DNA of 64,000 nucleotides from Dermanyssus gallinae (lineage: Eukaryota > Arthropoda > Arachnida > Mesostigmata > Dermanyssidae), in NCBI GenBank assembly GCA_003439945.1, contig QVRM01002200.1:1-64000 (forward strand), written 5' to 3'. The position numbers and the translations under genes were made by a program. Below are positions 51,966-64,000 of this stretch, piece after piece (the first letter of the stretch is position 1; every line of letters starts with the position of its first letter). The notes under the pieces were generated by a model. It was given only the letters and a program-made list of their open reading frames with translations, had not been told where the DNA came from and did not search any database.

Positions 51966-53231
51966 CTCTCCCACGGCTTCGATGTAATGCCAAAGTAATA
52001 CCGAGCCTGGGGGGGTGGGGAGGAATCCGGGTTTAGTGGGTTTGCGAGTCTCACACTAGTCACGCAGGCTGCTAGTGGCGCATGTGCATCATGCATTCCC
52101 GAAACCTCCCAGAAAGAAAAAAAAAGGCTGCCTTGGCTCAATAGGCATAATGAAGAGGGTACTTCTACATGAAGCAAAACCTTCCTGCGAGAAAATCGTT
52201 CATATCTATTGCTGCCCTTTGCAGTGGTGGTGACCTCTGTTCTAGTATAGTTCAGTTCAGCCACCTAAAAGGGTGTGTATATGCTAAAATATAGAATATA
52301 GATGTATAACATAGAACCGCTGGTCTGTTTATTTGGACCGGCGGCGCTTTCGTCGTACAGTGCGATAACGCTGCCGCGGCAGGAGTGTAAATATTTCTTT
52401 TTGTTAACTGACGAATCTATTCTACTAGAAGCTTTGATATTGTTGGTACTATTATTTAAAATAGTCCGTATTCAACTAGTACAATTGTGAGATTTATAAC
52501 TTGTCTTCTTGACATTTAGTATTTACCAGCGCATGGTGAGCTGAGACGAAAGCAGGGTTGTGGGATCCTAAAAATACGACGCGGTCTCTGTTCGATGGTT
52601 TCTAGAGCACCCCTAACCGATTTTCTGCATTGTATTTATATAGTGCATGTTGATTGGGACGTTTTTCCGAGGCACCCAGATAAATCCTGGTATGATCTGA
52701 TTTGGTTGTTTTGCCTTCATTGTTTACCGCGTAGCTTCCTTGACCAGTGGCTCAACGAGGAAGCCAATTAGATTAGTGAAGCGCCGTTGCAGAGGAATGC
52801 AGGCTAGTGGCTCTTCTGATCTCAAAATCACCCTTTTTTTTATAAATACATGTTTACAACTTTGCTTAGCATATATTTGCTATCTTCATTGCATGCATTT
52901 AGTTCTCTGAGTGAGACGACGTGGGAGATGCTCGCAGAGTGTAGTTACTGTTAGTAACACTTGTGGTATTCTTCATGGGCTCACAGAAATGTCTACAAAC
53001 TTCTAGGTTTTTGGTTCTGCCTGCAATATATGCCATGCATTGTGTCCGTTATTGTTCATATTGCGTCCTTTCGATTTTGGAGCAAAGGTGATTTGAAGAA
53101 AGTGCTCTCTCTGCCAGGTCATGGAAATCTACAAGAGCGTTTTGGGTGGCAGAGTGGACGCAGGCTGTCGGTTCTGAACGGGTCTAGTAGAATTATTTTT
53201 TGGTCTGGAGCGTCAGCGATAGTTTTGCGCT
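51966..53231. other. Stretch with no recognisable gene (copy B)
   Basis: Counterpart of 17400-18684. No domain recognised on either strand. Confidence 0.4.
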
Positions 53232-53465
53232 TCATCTGGGATTAGCGATTGGCCTTCTTGCTGTTGGAATACCTACGTTTCCGTTAATCGATATGTCATC
53301 GAAGTACCAGTAATTGAACGGACTTTCCCTTTCGGAGATATCATATGAGATACCAAGGCTAAACAGCACGAGACTAGATGGTCTTCCTGTTGAACCCCGT
53401 GCCTGAAATGAAAGGTCGCTATTATATCCCGAGCTAACAGTGAGGGCTCTTTGACTCTGCCCCAC
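53232..53465 (-). pseudogene. Decayed RLE-element RT fragment (copy B)
   Basis: Same degraded RT core as 18685-18918, with WYFDD conserved. Confidence 0.6.
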
Positions 53466-53494
53466 TTTCTACAAAGCAAGTTTTTGTGGAACAT

Positions 53495-54797
53495 TGAATG
53501 CCGTATGATAGTCTGCGTGGAACTGATGCCTTCGCCGGATCTGGTGTGGTCTTATTGTTTCTACTACGACTTTCTAATTTATCACTAAATGTTATATTTG
53601 CAGCCAGTCGCCTCAAAGTTAGTCCGCATGCCACAGGCCGTATGGAGCCACTTTTGCTCTGTAGAGGCAGAGGGGTGGTAGCGTGTTACTCAACGCGTTC
53701 TTCGTCAGAAATCTGGCTTCATTCAGCAGCCTTGTTAAGAGCATAAACGTTACATCGATGACCAGGTCAGAGTCAAAGCCTGAATCGCATTACTTTTCTT
53801 AGCGCAAAAAAGATGTAAAAGTATTCGGTGTGTGCATGTGTGTTCTGTACAGTCCAAGACTTTTATTTGTTTTTATTATTTGGCCGCATTGGTTGCATGT
53901 GTACGTACGCTGGGTGAGCGGTTGTGCTTGCGGTTGCTCTTCATTATTTAGGTCTACCTTAAGTTAGGTCGTTCATTATTTAGGTTAGGTAGGAATAAGA
54001 TCAGGGCAACTAGTCGTCGACTGAGGTTTCAAACGTGGCCTAGGAGGAGGGCTTTTACATCAAAGCCTTTAAGAATAAAGGATCAGGAAATTTTCTCTGG
54101 CTCGCTCTCTAAAAAGCTAAGAAACTCTTTAGACAATTGGGATTGCATTTGGCGTTTTCTGTTTGTCGTTTTCTGTATGATCCTAACTTTTTTAAGTTTC
54201 CGTATAATATATAACTCACAACGGGCACAGCTGCTTGTTTTTGAGTTTCAGTGGAGACTTGCCGCACTAAACATATATTGTCGTCTATATAGTGGGCACC
54301 TTCACAATTGGCGCGTTGGACTTTCTCTTGTAGTGTTTCGCTTTCCAGCCAATAAGTCAGTGTAAATCTTGTGTAAACTTAAGTTTTTAAACCCTGGATT
54401 GAACGTTCGAAAATTTGTTCTGACTGACCTTTTTATTCGTATCACCTATATTTTGGAAATAATTGCCCTTAGACCTAGCTCCTTGGCTAAGGCAGTCTGC
54501 AAGCCGCTGTGTTTGGCTGACTTAAAAGTTGCATTTTCTTGGAGAGGGTCGTGCTCCATAAACATCCTTTTTACGTCCTCTTTACCACCACCGTGATTGG
54601 CCTTGTTTGCCGCACGCTCTATCAGTTTGGTTTACCTCTCTTCTTTGCCTTTGTTTGCGCCATGGATGTCTTTCGGCGATACCTGTGACTCTTAAGCGTG
54701 CGCCTGTGCTCTCGGGTACCTGATGAATGCGCCCTGATTAGGTAGCATGATCAATGCTAATTTCTATGTATCAGTTATTATTAATAGTTTTAATATT
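53495..54797. other. Stretch with no recognisable gene (copy B)
   Basis: Counterpart of 18919-20246. It has the same TTAGGT words near 53970. No frame of note. Confidence 0.35.
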
Positions 54798-56250
54798 CTA
54801 GGCAAGGTTTTGACGCCGTTTTTTAAGGTGTTTACAGTAGTGTTTATCATGGCGTTAATGGTAGATGCTTAAATATTTTTTTTGCCAATAATCTGCTAGC
54901 ACTTTCGCTCTTCTTGCTATTTTACGAACAATATATCTCCCACGAACAATTCCTGGGCACAGTTCATATCCTCGATAGTCTTCAAAGAGTTTGCCACAAA
55001 ATAAAACCCATTCTCTAGACTTTAGCATTTACGATTCGTTCCTTGTCTAGCGTGTTCCGCCATTCATCCAGTGGCGACGGATCTACTGCGTAGACTGGAA
55101 GGTTCTGTCGTACAAAACACTGTAGCGTCTTAGGCTCAACATTTATCACGGTACCAGACCAGGTAGCATTGTAACCCTATCGGGTCTTCTATTGTTTTGT
55201 ATCGAGCTCAATCCTCCTCATAGTATTGAAGTAACGGGCAGCTCCAAGCTTTTCCCAAACTTTAGTCAAACGGTGTTATTAAGTTCCGCATGCCTCGCAT
55301 ATCAACGCATCTTAGACAGATTAGCCTCAGCTTCATACATCGTACAAGGGAAAGACTTGCCAATGAAGCCCCCCCTATCCTTAGAGTGGCGTTCATGCAT
55401 GGTACCTAACTGTAGTGGTGTTGGAGCTTTAAGCCAGCGTTTGCTAGCCTTGAGCGGCTAAGAGCACCGCACAGCATCTCGGACAGGGAATGCGATCGTC
55501 CTCACACGCTTCCTCTGTCTTGTTTCTTATTCGCGAAATATCAGGTCGCATGTGTATTTGAGCAGAGATTCCGCTAAGGAGTCAGAGTGGTTATTAAAGC
55601 CATGTAAAAATAGGGTTTAAGTTAACAACGCTGGTAGAGCCGATTTTTTTGAAACCACCTGCGGCAACCAAAAAGGACGCCCTTCTCCATAAATGTTTTT
55701 CTTGTCTAACATTTAGGCCTTCTCTGAGGTCTTGACTGATCTTGTCATAGAGGTTTGAGTTCATTAGGTGACTGCGTAGCTAGCGATGTCGCAAATTATG
55801 CTTGCACATACCGTACACTGCAGGCTTGTAATCACCCTGAAGCGTATTTAAAATGGACCGAGGGGCGGACATGCTGAAGTATTTAGAGTTGCTTAAGGGT
55901 TACTGTGGCAGCATGACCGCTGACTTTTAGCGGTATAGCTTATCATTTGTTCTCAGTGAGCATCGCTCGGAGAAAATTCGACCAACAGCAGGGTTGAACC
56001 GGCAAAAAGAAGAAGACCCCCGTAGATGACAATAATGACTAGCGCACTAGCTCTTCTACACCACACACCACTGCACACATTGTCTGCGATGCTGCTCTGC
56101 GACTGCAATGCTATCGCATTTTGCTGCGTTGAGCGTTCGACCGCTATTTTTCGCATGCTGCATTACTGAAGCAAATTAGCTCTGCGACTCTATTTGCCGG
56201 CCCATCAGTATGTCATCACCGAGGTACCAAAAATTAATGGGACTTTCTGT
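54798..56250 (-). pseudogene. Decayed RLE element with linker retained (copy B)
   Basis: Landmarks match copy A: the damaged WYLGDD box near 56195-56250, RHAELN near 55290, and the tail near 54900-55000 (here with a deletion of about 40 bp). In addition 55553-55903 keeps a linker reading LYDKISQDLREGLN and RRASFLVAAGG, comparable to the RT-RLE linker of the better element. Copy A has lost this piece. About 80 bp present in A (21020-21100) is missing here. Confidence 0.6.
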
Positions 56251-56778
56251 GAAAAGTTCAGTTATTGCGAGGCTAAAAAAGTGCCAGACCCAAACGGATT
56301 ACCTTATTTGATCCCTGTTTCCAAGCTTATTGTTGTGTTTCCACACTGGTGCGGGGGGAAGGATCTTTGCAGCTTTGCAAAGCATTGGCATGCATTCATG
56401 CGTGAATTAATGTTTCTTTATCTCGTCTAAAAAACGTTTTTGCGTACGGTGTTCGTTGCATTGCAAACATACAGTTTAACCAGATTCTTCGCAGGCTTAC
56501 AAAAGAGCGAGCTGCATGTACTAAGCACTGCTCGGTCGACAATAACCGAATGTGGTTTAACGGCTGTTAACATCAGCATTTAGACGTTATGTTCGCAGAC
56601 CTTTCACAAAGCTTTTTGTTTAGGGTGTCTGTTTGAGTGCAATCGCAGCGAAGAGATAGCCATTTGAGCTTTTGCTTCGTAGGTGTCAGGGTAGAATAGA
56701 TTCAAGATTCAAATCGTGGTTTATTAAAGGAACTGCATTATACAATGCTTTAGTTCTCATTTAAAAAAGTAAAAAATT
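56251..56778. other. Stretch with no recognisable gene (copy B)
   Basis: Unassigned sequence. At about 56700 it passes into the composite insertion that copy A lacks. Confidence 0.35.
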
Positions 56779-56817
56779 GAATAATAATAATAATAATATT
56801 AATAATAATAATAATAT

Positions 56818-57236
56818 TCCGCCATGGTCTAAGGGCAAATGTCTAGTATGGGATGCCACGGTATCATGTACAGTGGCCCCGTCATACTTAATGCATAGCG
56901 CTACCCGGTCAGGGTGGGTTGCCGAACATGCTGAGATCGCAAAAAAGCGCAAATACTCTGACCTAGAGAAAAGATACCACTTCGTACCCGTCGCCATGGA
57001 AACGATGGGTCCAATAAGCAAAAACACAAGTATCTCCCTCAAAGACCTAGGTATCAAATAAGTGCTAACACGGGTGACCAGCGCGAGGGTGAGTTTCTAC
57101 GTCAGCAACTCTCGCTCGCAGTGTGTAGGGAAACGCCGCCGCTGTCATCGGCTCCATGGATTGAGGAGCGGGGGTGAGCCTAGGCGGGTACACGTTTAGA
57201 TCCCACAATTGTAGGGAAACACCGAAATATTGAATA
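56818..57236 (+). pseudogene. RLE C-terminal fragment (+) with 3' UTR
   Basis: The frame 56777-57061 reads IPPWSKGKCLVWDATVSC, YLMHSATRSGWVAEHAE and HFVPVAMETMGPISK, clearly related to the protein at 22452-23216. It begins after the PD of the nuclease core, so the RH and PD motifs are missing. About 175 bp of 3' UTR leads to AATAAATAATAAT. Confidence 0.7.
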
Positions 57237-57260
57237 AATAATAATAATAAAAAAAAAAAA

Positions 57261-57314
<54 letters not shown>
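57237..57314. repeat. (AAT)n with internal A-run
   Basis: AAT units, an uninterrupted A-run of about 12, then AAT units again. It is the meeting point of two elements in tail-to-tail orientation. Confidence 0.95.
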
Positions 57315-57315
<1 letters not shown>

Positions 57316-57389
57316 GCTTTATTAACCGATGGTTGGTTTACAATATTGCGCGTACAGATAAAGCACACATTCACATATACATATATTCA

Positions 57390-58031
57390 TCACGGTTCTA
57401 AAAGTCGAGTCAACGGAACTGTTCTATCGCATCGTTGAAGGTGATATAAGTCACACTGTCTTCCGCAAAGTTTGCACAAGCATAACGAGGAAATTTTATG
57501 GAATTTCTCTCGAATACAGATCTTCATGTGGAAGCCATGTACAGCAAATCGTGCAATTAGGTGTCTATTCTCATAGTTGCAGCGCTTCCATGAAGTACAC
57601 GTCATTGCCTGGGTTTCATAGAAGAGCGGGTCAATGTCTGCCATCTTATTCTCCCATTCAGACATGTACTCGTTGAAAACTGCCGTTTTCGGTAACACGT
57701 GCATTTTTTGTAAATTCTCAACAAATAGCGGAGTCGACGCCAGTAAATAGACTAATCTGTTGAGACTAGTGCGGTGGACTCTTAGCACCTTTTTTAGAAA
57801 AGCGGCCTTGATTTGGTCAAGCGCCTTAAAGTTTAACTTCGTCAGATGCGGCCATATCACCTGTATACAATTAACGTAAGAAGCAGTAGGCGCAATCTTC
57901 AGGTTAAAGAGATGAACGGCAACGTCCATTGATAGTTTATGAGGGTCTCGGATACTATGAAAGGACTGTAGTCCTTTCCGAATTCGTTCATAAATGTGCC
58001 TCGAGAAGTTCGTACCTCGAGACGAGAACAT
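57390..58031 (-). pseudogene. CR1-like RT thumb and zinc cluster
   Basis: A 213-codon frame reads FNLKIAPTASYVN, IKAAFLKKVLRVHRTSLNRL, RHLIARFAVHGFHMK and CLCKLCGRQCDLYHLQRC. This is the thumb and C-terminal cluster of the same clade as 11251-12132, but a distinct lineage. It is truncated at the 5' side near 58100, next to a long (AAT)n array, and its 3' end carries (ATT)n on its own strand. Confidence 0.75.
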
Positions 58032-58101
58032 AACCCCTAGGTATGAGAAGTTCGAGACAAATTCTATAGATTTTGAACCTAACCGTAGTTTAATAGTAGT
58101 T

Positions 58102-58231
<130 letters not shown>

Positions 58232-58239
58232 GGATTAAG

Positions 58240-58945
58240 ATAGCTTGCTGTCAGCCATGGACAATCACAAAATAAGTTTGTTCAGCCTTGCAGAATCAGA
58301 CATCCTAACACAACACAAATAGTACGTTGGCCTCCGCCATATCAACACCCATTAGTGAGCAACCATTTCTGGACCTCACGTGTAAAACAATTCAGGGAAG
58401 TGATGCGGCGAATGCGCTGTGGTATATTACTCCATATCACAAGCAAGCGAGAAGCAAGAGCTCAATGACTACATCTCCTAGTAACTAATGGCCCTACGAA
58501 TGTTGTGGCACGCCTCGAGGTTCTACGAAACAAGGGAACAAGAGGAAAAGAAACATCGTAGGGAATAATATTCTGAGTAATTTTAAAGCCCAGCACGGCA
58601 ACCTTCAGCAAATATAATGAATCGATCGTGAGGAGATTATGTGCCCCATAGAGATCACTGACGGAGTCTCTGCGTCGCCTGCCAAATACAGCTCTTAGAG
58701 CGTCGTTTTGTATTATACGCGCCCTACGAAGAACTACCTCGAACCCACTACCTCCATATAAGGATACCGTAGAGGAGAACTGGCAAAAACAGTGTTTTGT
58801 ATACCATTATAAGGCCATCTATAGGTACTCCGATAAGCCGCATGCGAAAAAGCGTTGAGATTATGGCATAGCATTTGAGCCTGATATGGTCCAGATGGGC
58901 ACGCCAACTCATGAACTCATGTAGTATAAGCCCGATATAGATAGA
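58240..58945 (-). pseudogene. RT thumb and C-terminal fragment, RTE/CR1/L2-like
   Basis: No long ATG frame exists here, but the minus strand reads clearly. From 58940: FMSWRAHLDHIRLKCYAI, then GLIMVYKTLFLPVLLYG, a shift, RRARIIQNDALRAVFG, SVSDLYGAHNLLTIDSLYLL, and further on VIWSNIPQRIRR. This is the classic SW..HI, LLP.L.YG, Q..alR and W..IP succession of RT C-termini. It is close to, but not the same as, the family at 23500-24127. Confidence 0.65.
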
Positions 58946-59306
58946 TAATACGTTTAAGCCTTTCTATGCTTTCATCGATACACATTGCTCACGCCTGACC
59001 CAAGTTCCCAGCTTCTCCGGATAAATTGATTTTTCGATTGCTGCTGCTCTGGTGCCAAGTGCTTTTATGCAAGTCATCCGGTCGTCCGAGCCTTGCGAAT
59101 AGGCCAAAAACAGTCTTATCTGGCTAGTGTAAACGAGAAAGCTTAAACTGCCTTTATAAGTCTGCCTATTGCCAGGAAATCGAGAATGCTGCGTGTTTGT
59201 TTCATAATTATATATTTGTGTTCGTATCGAAAGGGGTTATGACAGATCAACATGTGCTCTTGCGGTAGAGCGTATGCCACATTCAGCTAGCTTTTTCTGT
59301 GCTTGG

Positions 59307-59330
59307 ATTATTATTATTATTATTATTATT
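59307..59330. repeat. (ATT)8, empty site of the RLE insertion
   Basis: The flanks TGTGCTTGG and CACCATGAATTGG, which border the 830-bp RLE fragment and its arrays in copy A, here enclose only eight ATT units. Confidence 0.93.
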
Positions 59331-59599
59331 CACCATGAATTGGTAGCATATTACAATAGTTCACATATCATTTTTTTAGGCTGAATATATCGTTGACGCT
59401 TGATTGTGGTGACGATGTGTCAATTAAAGAGGAGGTGAGTATGTGTGCCGATATTGCACTCTCCACAATATTTACATACTCACTCAACGATTTCATAACA
59501 GTCTCCGCTGAAGCATATAAGGTGGTGGTAACCATGCCATGTTGTTCGGCATATTATAGATCTGTTTTCTTTGGTGATGATAGTTTTCATTTATTGCTG

Positions 59600-60243
59600 C
59601 AAAAAGCAGGACCCTCGACATAGTTTTACTGGTTATACCTCAGGGTTCGTGCATTGTCCCACTTGCCTTCTTCTGCTTTATAAATGGTATGGAAAATATC
59701 GCACGAACCGCTATCATATATGCTGATGACAGCACTTTTAAATGTGTTGGGCAGTCTTGTGAGAAGGTACACCGCGATATGATGCAGGATGTCACTGCCC
59801 TCAACGTTTGGTGTGCAGCTAACCGTATTGCTATCAATGCAAAGAAAACTTAAGTGGTAGTCTTCGTACAGGGTAACCTTAACCCTCGAATGCCACCTGT
59901 AATCATAAATGGTCACCTGATACAACCCAGCGACTGTGTCAAGGTAGAGACCCTTATCCGTCGACTTGCTGTCATCACAAACTCATCAAGAATACATCAA
60001 GAACCAAATTGGAGGATATTCATGCAAGCTGCTCTACAACGCTTTTTTGAGTCACCTTATGTACGGATCGGAATTCTGGACTGCCTGCAGTAAGGGTTGG
60101 GCGGAGCGACTGAGTGTGGCACAGGGGCGCTTTCTTCGTATGTTTCGGGGATCGGCCAGTCGAGAGAGAAAACAACGTATATTTTACATATAGGAAATAC
60201 TATGCGCTATTTAACATTGATAGAGATTTTTAATAAGATCCAT
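59600..60243 (+). pseudogene. PQGS-type RT fragment, 5' half (copy B)
   Basis: Counterpart of 23500-24127 with IPQGSC, IYADDS and LMYGSEFWTAC. A CAA to TAA change near 59850 adds a stop that is absent from copy A. Confidence 0.7.
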
Positions 60244-60536
60244 CCAATGACGAAATGGAAACATACAAGTGTCGTGACATTACGTCCGGAAATCGGAATT
60301 CGACGACAGTGTCATCAAAATGTCTTTTGTGGAATGTAGAGTCCATAAATAGTCTGTACCGAACGTCAGGAGAGAGTATGTTTAGTGAATATGACATAAT
60401 ATTTTTAACCGAGACATTTGAAACAGATTTTACACCCCTTTTATAAATCATAAAATGTTTCGTGGACTAGCGACTAAATCAGAGGGCCGGGGATGACCAA
60501 AGTGGGGCGTGTGCATAGGCGTGCGAACGAAGGAGC

Positions 60537-61931
60537 ATGCCAAGCTTCTTCGTAGCACTCGCCAGGCAGATTCTACTAGAACTAATCGGTTACTATCTTA
60601 TATGTGTTTATAGCCCACCTAAACGGACCGTCCATCAAATAGTACAGGACATAGGTAACTGCATAGAAATCTGCACAAATGTAAATAAAAATATAATTAT
60701 AGGTGGTGATTTTAACTGTGATTTGACAAAAGACGGAGCCAGGCAAGAACGTTTTAAAGCTGCGGTCAACGAACTTGGATTAAGCATTCATAATAAATGC
60801 AATGACCCAACATATTTTAGCTGGAGCGGATACAGCGCGGTTGATATTGTTTTATCATCGATACCACAAACGGTAGAGGCTATCTTTGATCTTACCGTAA
60901 TACAATCGGCACACCGCAAACACTGTCAAGTGGAGTTCAAATTACACCGAAGACAAGAAATGGCGACACCTATAATCAATCGACCATCTTGCTCATTGGA
61001 TGTCCATATACTGGAACAAGCACTACAAATGGCCTACGGCACAGATGATATAAACTATATTGAAGAAACGATTAAGTGGTCTATTCACATGGCTGCAAAA
61101 CCAAAGAACGTGGGACTGCAGAGGCACAAGCCGTGGTTTGACAAGGAGTGTCGACAAATGAAGAAGGTGATCTGTCTGTATAAACCCACAACGTCAACTG
61201 AACTTCTACAACTGGCGGAATTAAAACGAATATTTAGATGCATGAAGAAAGAAAAGAAACGGCATTACGAGGAACAACAACGCATTAAGCTAATTTCGGA
61301 AAGCGTGCGGAAACCATGGCTACTTCTTCCAAGGAGACCAGTACCTTCAAACCCATTGATAAATGACGAAGAGTGGGTAGCCCACTTTACAAATATATTA
61401 ACGAGAGACGTCATATTGTCAGATCAGGATGTTTTAGAAGAAGTCGCTGATTTTATTGAGGACGAAGTCAAAACCGCAATTATATCGAAGCAAAACGGGA
61501 AATCAGCAGGACCCCATCGTATTCTTAATGAACACCTGAAGTCTAATATTGACGCTGTATGCCCTATTGTGACAAAACTATACAATAAATGTGTTCGACA
61601 CGGCAAAATTCCCGATAAGTGGCGGAAAAGCTATCTACAGCCTATATTTAAGCGAAAGGGAGATGCAACTGACCCAAAAAACTACAGGGGCATAGCACTT
61701 ACAAGCGTCTTTTACAAGATATTAACGTCGCTCATCGTTAATCGATTGTATCCGTGCGTAGAAGACAAAATTCCAGCAGAACAATACGGTTTTTTAAAGA
61801 GGCGATCGACGTCAGATGCAGCTAAGTTAGTTTTAAACCATGTATCACAACGCCTTTCTAACAAGAAAATGACATACGCTGCGTTTATAGATTTTCAAAC
61901 TGCTTTCGATTGCCTGCCAAGGGACCGTTAA
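60537..61931 (+). CDS. APE endonuclease and RT fingers, nested element (copy B)
   Basis: This 464-codon frame has APE motifs CVYSPPKRT, IIIGGDFNCDL (about residues 50-60), SWSGYSAVDIVLSS and SAHRKHC. A linker follows (KPWFDKECRQMKK), then RT blocks NGKSAGPHRI, LQPIFKRKGD, NYRGIALTS, AEQYGFLKRRST and FIDFQTAFDCLPRD. It ends at TAA where copy A has TTA (Leu), one base away from continuing into the palm. The N-terminal 15 residues or so are not aligned with the family. It is the best APE domain of this family here. Confidence 0.82.
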   Translation: MPSFFVALARQILLELIGYYLICVYSPPKRTVHQIVQDIGNCIEICTNVNKNIIIGGDFNCDLTKDGARQERFKAAVNELGLSIHNKCNDPTYFSWSGYSAVDIVLSSIPQTVEAIFDLTVIQSAHRKHCQVEFKLHRRQEMATPIINRPSCSLDVHILEQALQMAYGTDDINYIEETIKWSIHMAAKPKNVGLQRHKPWFDKECRQMKKVICLYKPTTSTELLQLAELKRIFRCMKKEKKRHYEEQQRIKLISESVRKPWLLLPRRPVPSNPLINDEEWVAHFTNILTRDVILSDQDVLEEVADFIEDEVKTAIISKQNGKSAGPHRILNEHLKSNIDAVCPIVTKLYNKCVRHGKIPDKWRKSYLQPIFKRKGDATDPKNYRGIALTSVFYKILTSLIVNRLYPCVEDKIPAEQYGFLKRRSTSDAAKLVLNHVSQRLSNKKMTYAAFIDFQTAFDCLPRDR

Positions 61932-62103
61932 TTAGACACGCTTCGCAAACGTTTTAACATAACAGGCCCCCTTTTTAATCTCGTTTATAACATATTAGCG
62001 CACAATATATTTTGGGTGAAAATCGGCGACCACTATGTACAAACACCCGTAACACAAACCATCGGGGTAGCCAAGGGAGACTCAGCTAGCTCATTTTTTT
62101 TAT

Positions 62104-62370
62104 TTGTACGTGACTGGACTCGCGGACTTACTGCGTAATCTTAAAGCCCATTTTGCTTTTTATGCTGACGACCTAGTCATTTTAGCAAAATCTCGTAACC
62201 ATCTACAGTTTTACCTCAACGAAACTGCGAAGTGGTGCGAAGAAAACAAGCTCAAAATTTACGCGGAAAAGTCACAGGTCTTACGCTTTCGCAGAGGAGG
62301 CTTATACGCGGCCAGGGATCATGATCTGTCAGTATATAGACAACCACTCAAAAACTTTTTCTTCACGTAG
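62104..62370 (+). pseudogene. RT palm fragment with YADD (copy B)
   Basis: LADLLRNLKAHFAFYADDLVILAK and INVEK-type sequence match copy A. A one-base loss in the T-run at about 62101 puts it out of frame with GVAKGDSASS. The thumb is replaced by downstream 3' sequence after a deletion. Confidence 0.7.
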
Positions 62371-62670
62371 ATGGAAAGGAGGCATGCAAAAGAACCGCTC
62401 GCTAATCTGCCGAATAACCTGACACGGGTACCACCATTACATATGCATGAAGCCAAGCTGTTTTAATATTGAAGAATGTGTTTGTAGCATTTGCGGAGAG
62501 TTTGATGCTGGACGCTATCATATACTTGTGTGCCCAGAAATTTGCGGAACGTCCTTATCATCCAAAGTTAAATTTATATTATAAGACCAAAAAGTCACAT
62601 TGTGACACCTTGTGAAAATTGAATCAACCGTCTACCAATTTTGTGGTGAAATAAATGCTGAATTGAATTG

Positions 62671-62913
62671 AATAATATCCATGGAATTGGGCCGAAGATA
62701 CGAACACTTGATCGCCTTGGAGGGGCGAGAGAGACTAGGGCAGCTAACACGATCATACTGAATATCCGCATGCATCGAAGCAGCAAGGGCAGCCAAGCTT
62801 TTGGCGTACGAGCTGTCAAAGCGTGGAACACTCTTCCGGTTAGCTTGCGTTGTTTGAAATCCTTAAACAACTTCAAGAATAATTTAAAGTCACGCCTATT
62901 ACCCCGTCAATAA
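62671..62913 (+). pseudogene. C-terminus of split PQGS-type element (copy B)
   Basis: Same as 26437-26679 with three or so substitutions. AATAAA at about 63088-63093. Confidence 0.7.
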
Positions 62914-63295
62914 TAGGCACTTCCTAAATTGACTCTCGCATAGAGGTAAACACCAGTAATTTAATTCCGGCTGCAACTTTTCACCAGCACAATGGTAACT
63001 GTCGTAGGTTTAAATTACTATAGACGTCTAGCAAATATTTGTAAAGTATGAAACAACACACCGTTGTAAATGTGTATATAATAGATAAATAAAAGACCTT
63101 GTTCAAACAATAGGGACTACTTAAAAGTACCATGTTGCGGTTTTCTCTATATTCTTTGTAAATTTCTAATAATTGTGTACTAAACGGTATCTTGTGCAGT
63201 ACTAAATTTTCTACGTGTGTGCGTTTGTGGCATAGTTCTAGTACGAGCGTTGCCTACTTCGGCAAGCCTAACGTGCGCATTATAAAATAGAATTT
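62914..63295. other. AT-rich 3' UTR-like region (copy B)
   Basis: Counterpart of 26680-27059; no gene. Confidence 0.5.
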
Positions 63296-64000
63296 TATTT
63301 TAACTATGTTTTTAAGGTCTGACATTGTAAGTTAAGGGGCAATTACATGAATGCAGTATCTTATTATAGAAACAATTTTTATTCTAAACGATTTTAGCGC
63401 GATGTTTAGTTCTATGTCAGTAACGTCTTCCACTAGAATGGTAGCCGCGGTGGTCTTGCTACGCATTTTCTCTATCTGTCTGCTGAATGACAGCCGGGGG
63501 GTTACTGTTATTCCTAGATAGCAAAAAAGATTGACGAGTTCAATATTTACTCCCCCTATCTTAATGCACCGATCATCTGCAGCGTACGATCCGCCTCTAC
63601 TAACTCGTAGTACTTTTGTTTTGGCGATGTTAATTGTCAGTTGGTTTTGTTGGCACCAATCTGAGGCTTCCTCTAGATAAAACTGCAGGTGGTTTCGCGT
63701 CTTTGCAAGCACTGCTAAGTTGTCGGCATAAATTGCATGTATTGTTTTTACGTTTCTTAGGGCGTCCGCCAAGCCAGCTATATACAGTGTAAAGAAGAAC
63801 GGGTTTGCAAAATCACCCCGGACGACTCCAGTTTTCTGTGCTACTGGCCTGCTGACATAATGAGCCCCGTTCTTAATAGTAATTAAGTTCACATGCAGCA
63901 TGTCACATATTAGATTATACATAGTTCTTTCTATAGAGTATCTGGTTCGAAGTACATGCAGGAGTTTCTCTTTTAACGCAGTCGAATGCAGTTTTATAAT
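63296..64000 (-). mobile_element. I/Jockey-like inverted element, partial (copy B)
   Basis: The RT frame 63922-63332 matches 27692-27099, including YADN. Copy B keeps about 60 bp more upstream, encoding YKTAFDCVKRETLLHVL (motif A), although out of frame by about one base at the end of the window. The element runs off the window edge. Confidence 0.7.

Larger units (their letters stand above)
60244..62670 (+). mobile_element. I/Jockey-like nested APE element (copy B)
   Basis: It is flanked by the same imperfect duplication (60232-60243 and 62671-62682). This copy keeps the APE domain that A lost. It suffers a TAA after motif A at 61929, a shift near 62100, and a 460-bp deletion of the thumb at 62351. 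Confidence 0.8.

Overview
The window is eukaryotic and almost certainly from an arthropod. It contains one recognisable host gene, an SPT2 (SPTY2D1-type) histone chaperone at 29.8-31.9 kb on the + strand. Almost everything else is retrotransposon: R2-like and other restriction-like-endonuclease (RLE) non-LTR elements, several apurinic-endonuclease (APE) non-LTR families (CR1-like, I/Jockey-like and a PQGS-type RT), and one Tc1/mariner DNA transposon. R2, CR1-like and DD34E Tc1 elements together fit an arthropod. A mite or tick is my guess, not something the sequence proves.

The dominant large-scale feature is a direct repeat. Bases 1-27712 are repeated, nearly identically, at 37173-64000. The offset drifts from 37172 to about 36288 because of large indels. 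Homology reaches both window edges, so no outer breakpoint is visible. The window is about 1.7 units of a tandem array with a unit of 36-37 kb, or two haplotypes joined end to end by an assembler. The two copies (A left, B right) differ by scattered substitutions, many one-base homopolymer indels, and several informative structural changes.

Each unit, left to right, holds: (i) an RLE element with a WYLDDG-type RT (-); (ii) an R2-like element with C2H2 fingers, a Myb-like region, RT and RLE (-), whose 5' end is a tandem array of ~603-bp modules (3 in A, 2 in B); (iii) ORF1 and the start of ORF2 of a two-ORF APE element coupled by a TAATG overlap (-); (iv) a tRNA-Gly-like sequence; (v) a CR1-like element with PHD, SGNH-like, APE and RT domains (-), 5'-truncated in B; (vi) the 5' part of a second CR1-like element (+); (vii) several kb of badly decayed RLE elements (-); (viii) a PQGS-type RT element split by an I/Jockey-like element (+); (ix) an inverted relative of that inserted element (-).

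The stretch seen only once (27.7-37.2 kb) carries the 5' half of the inverted element, SPT2, a scrambled CR1-like fragment with foldbacks, an RLE remnant, a complete Tc1 element with 265-bp inverted repeats, and a CR1-like 3' half.

The copies document each other's history. One 830-bp RLE fragment lies inside an (ATT)n array in A, and B has the empty (ATT)8 site. This recalls the (TAA)n target of Dong (R4 clade). No element appears able to move as assembled. SPT2 itself needs two compensating single-base corrections, which look more like sequencing error than decay. I found no prokaryotic operons, CRISPR arrays or toxin genes.
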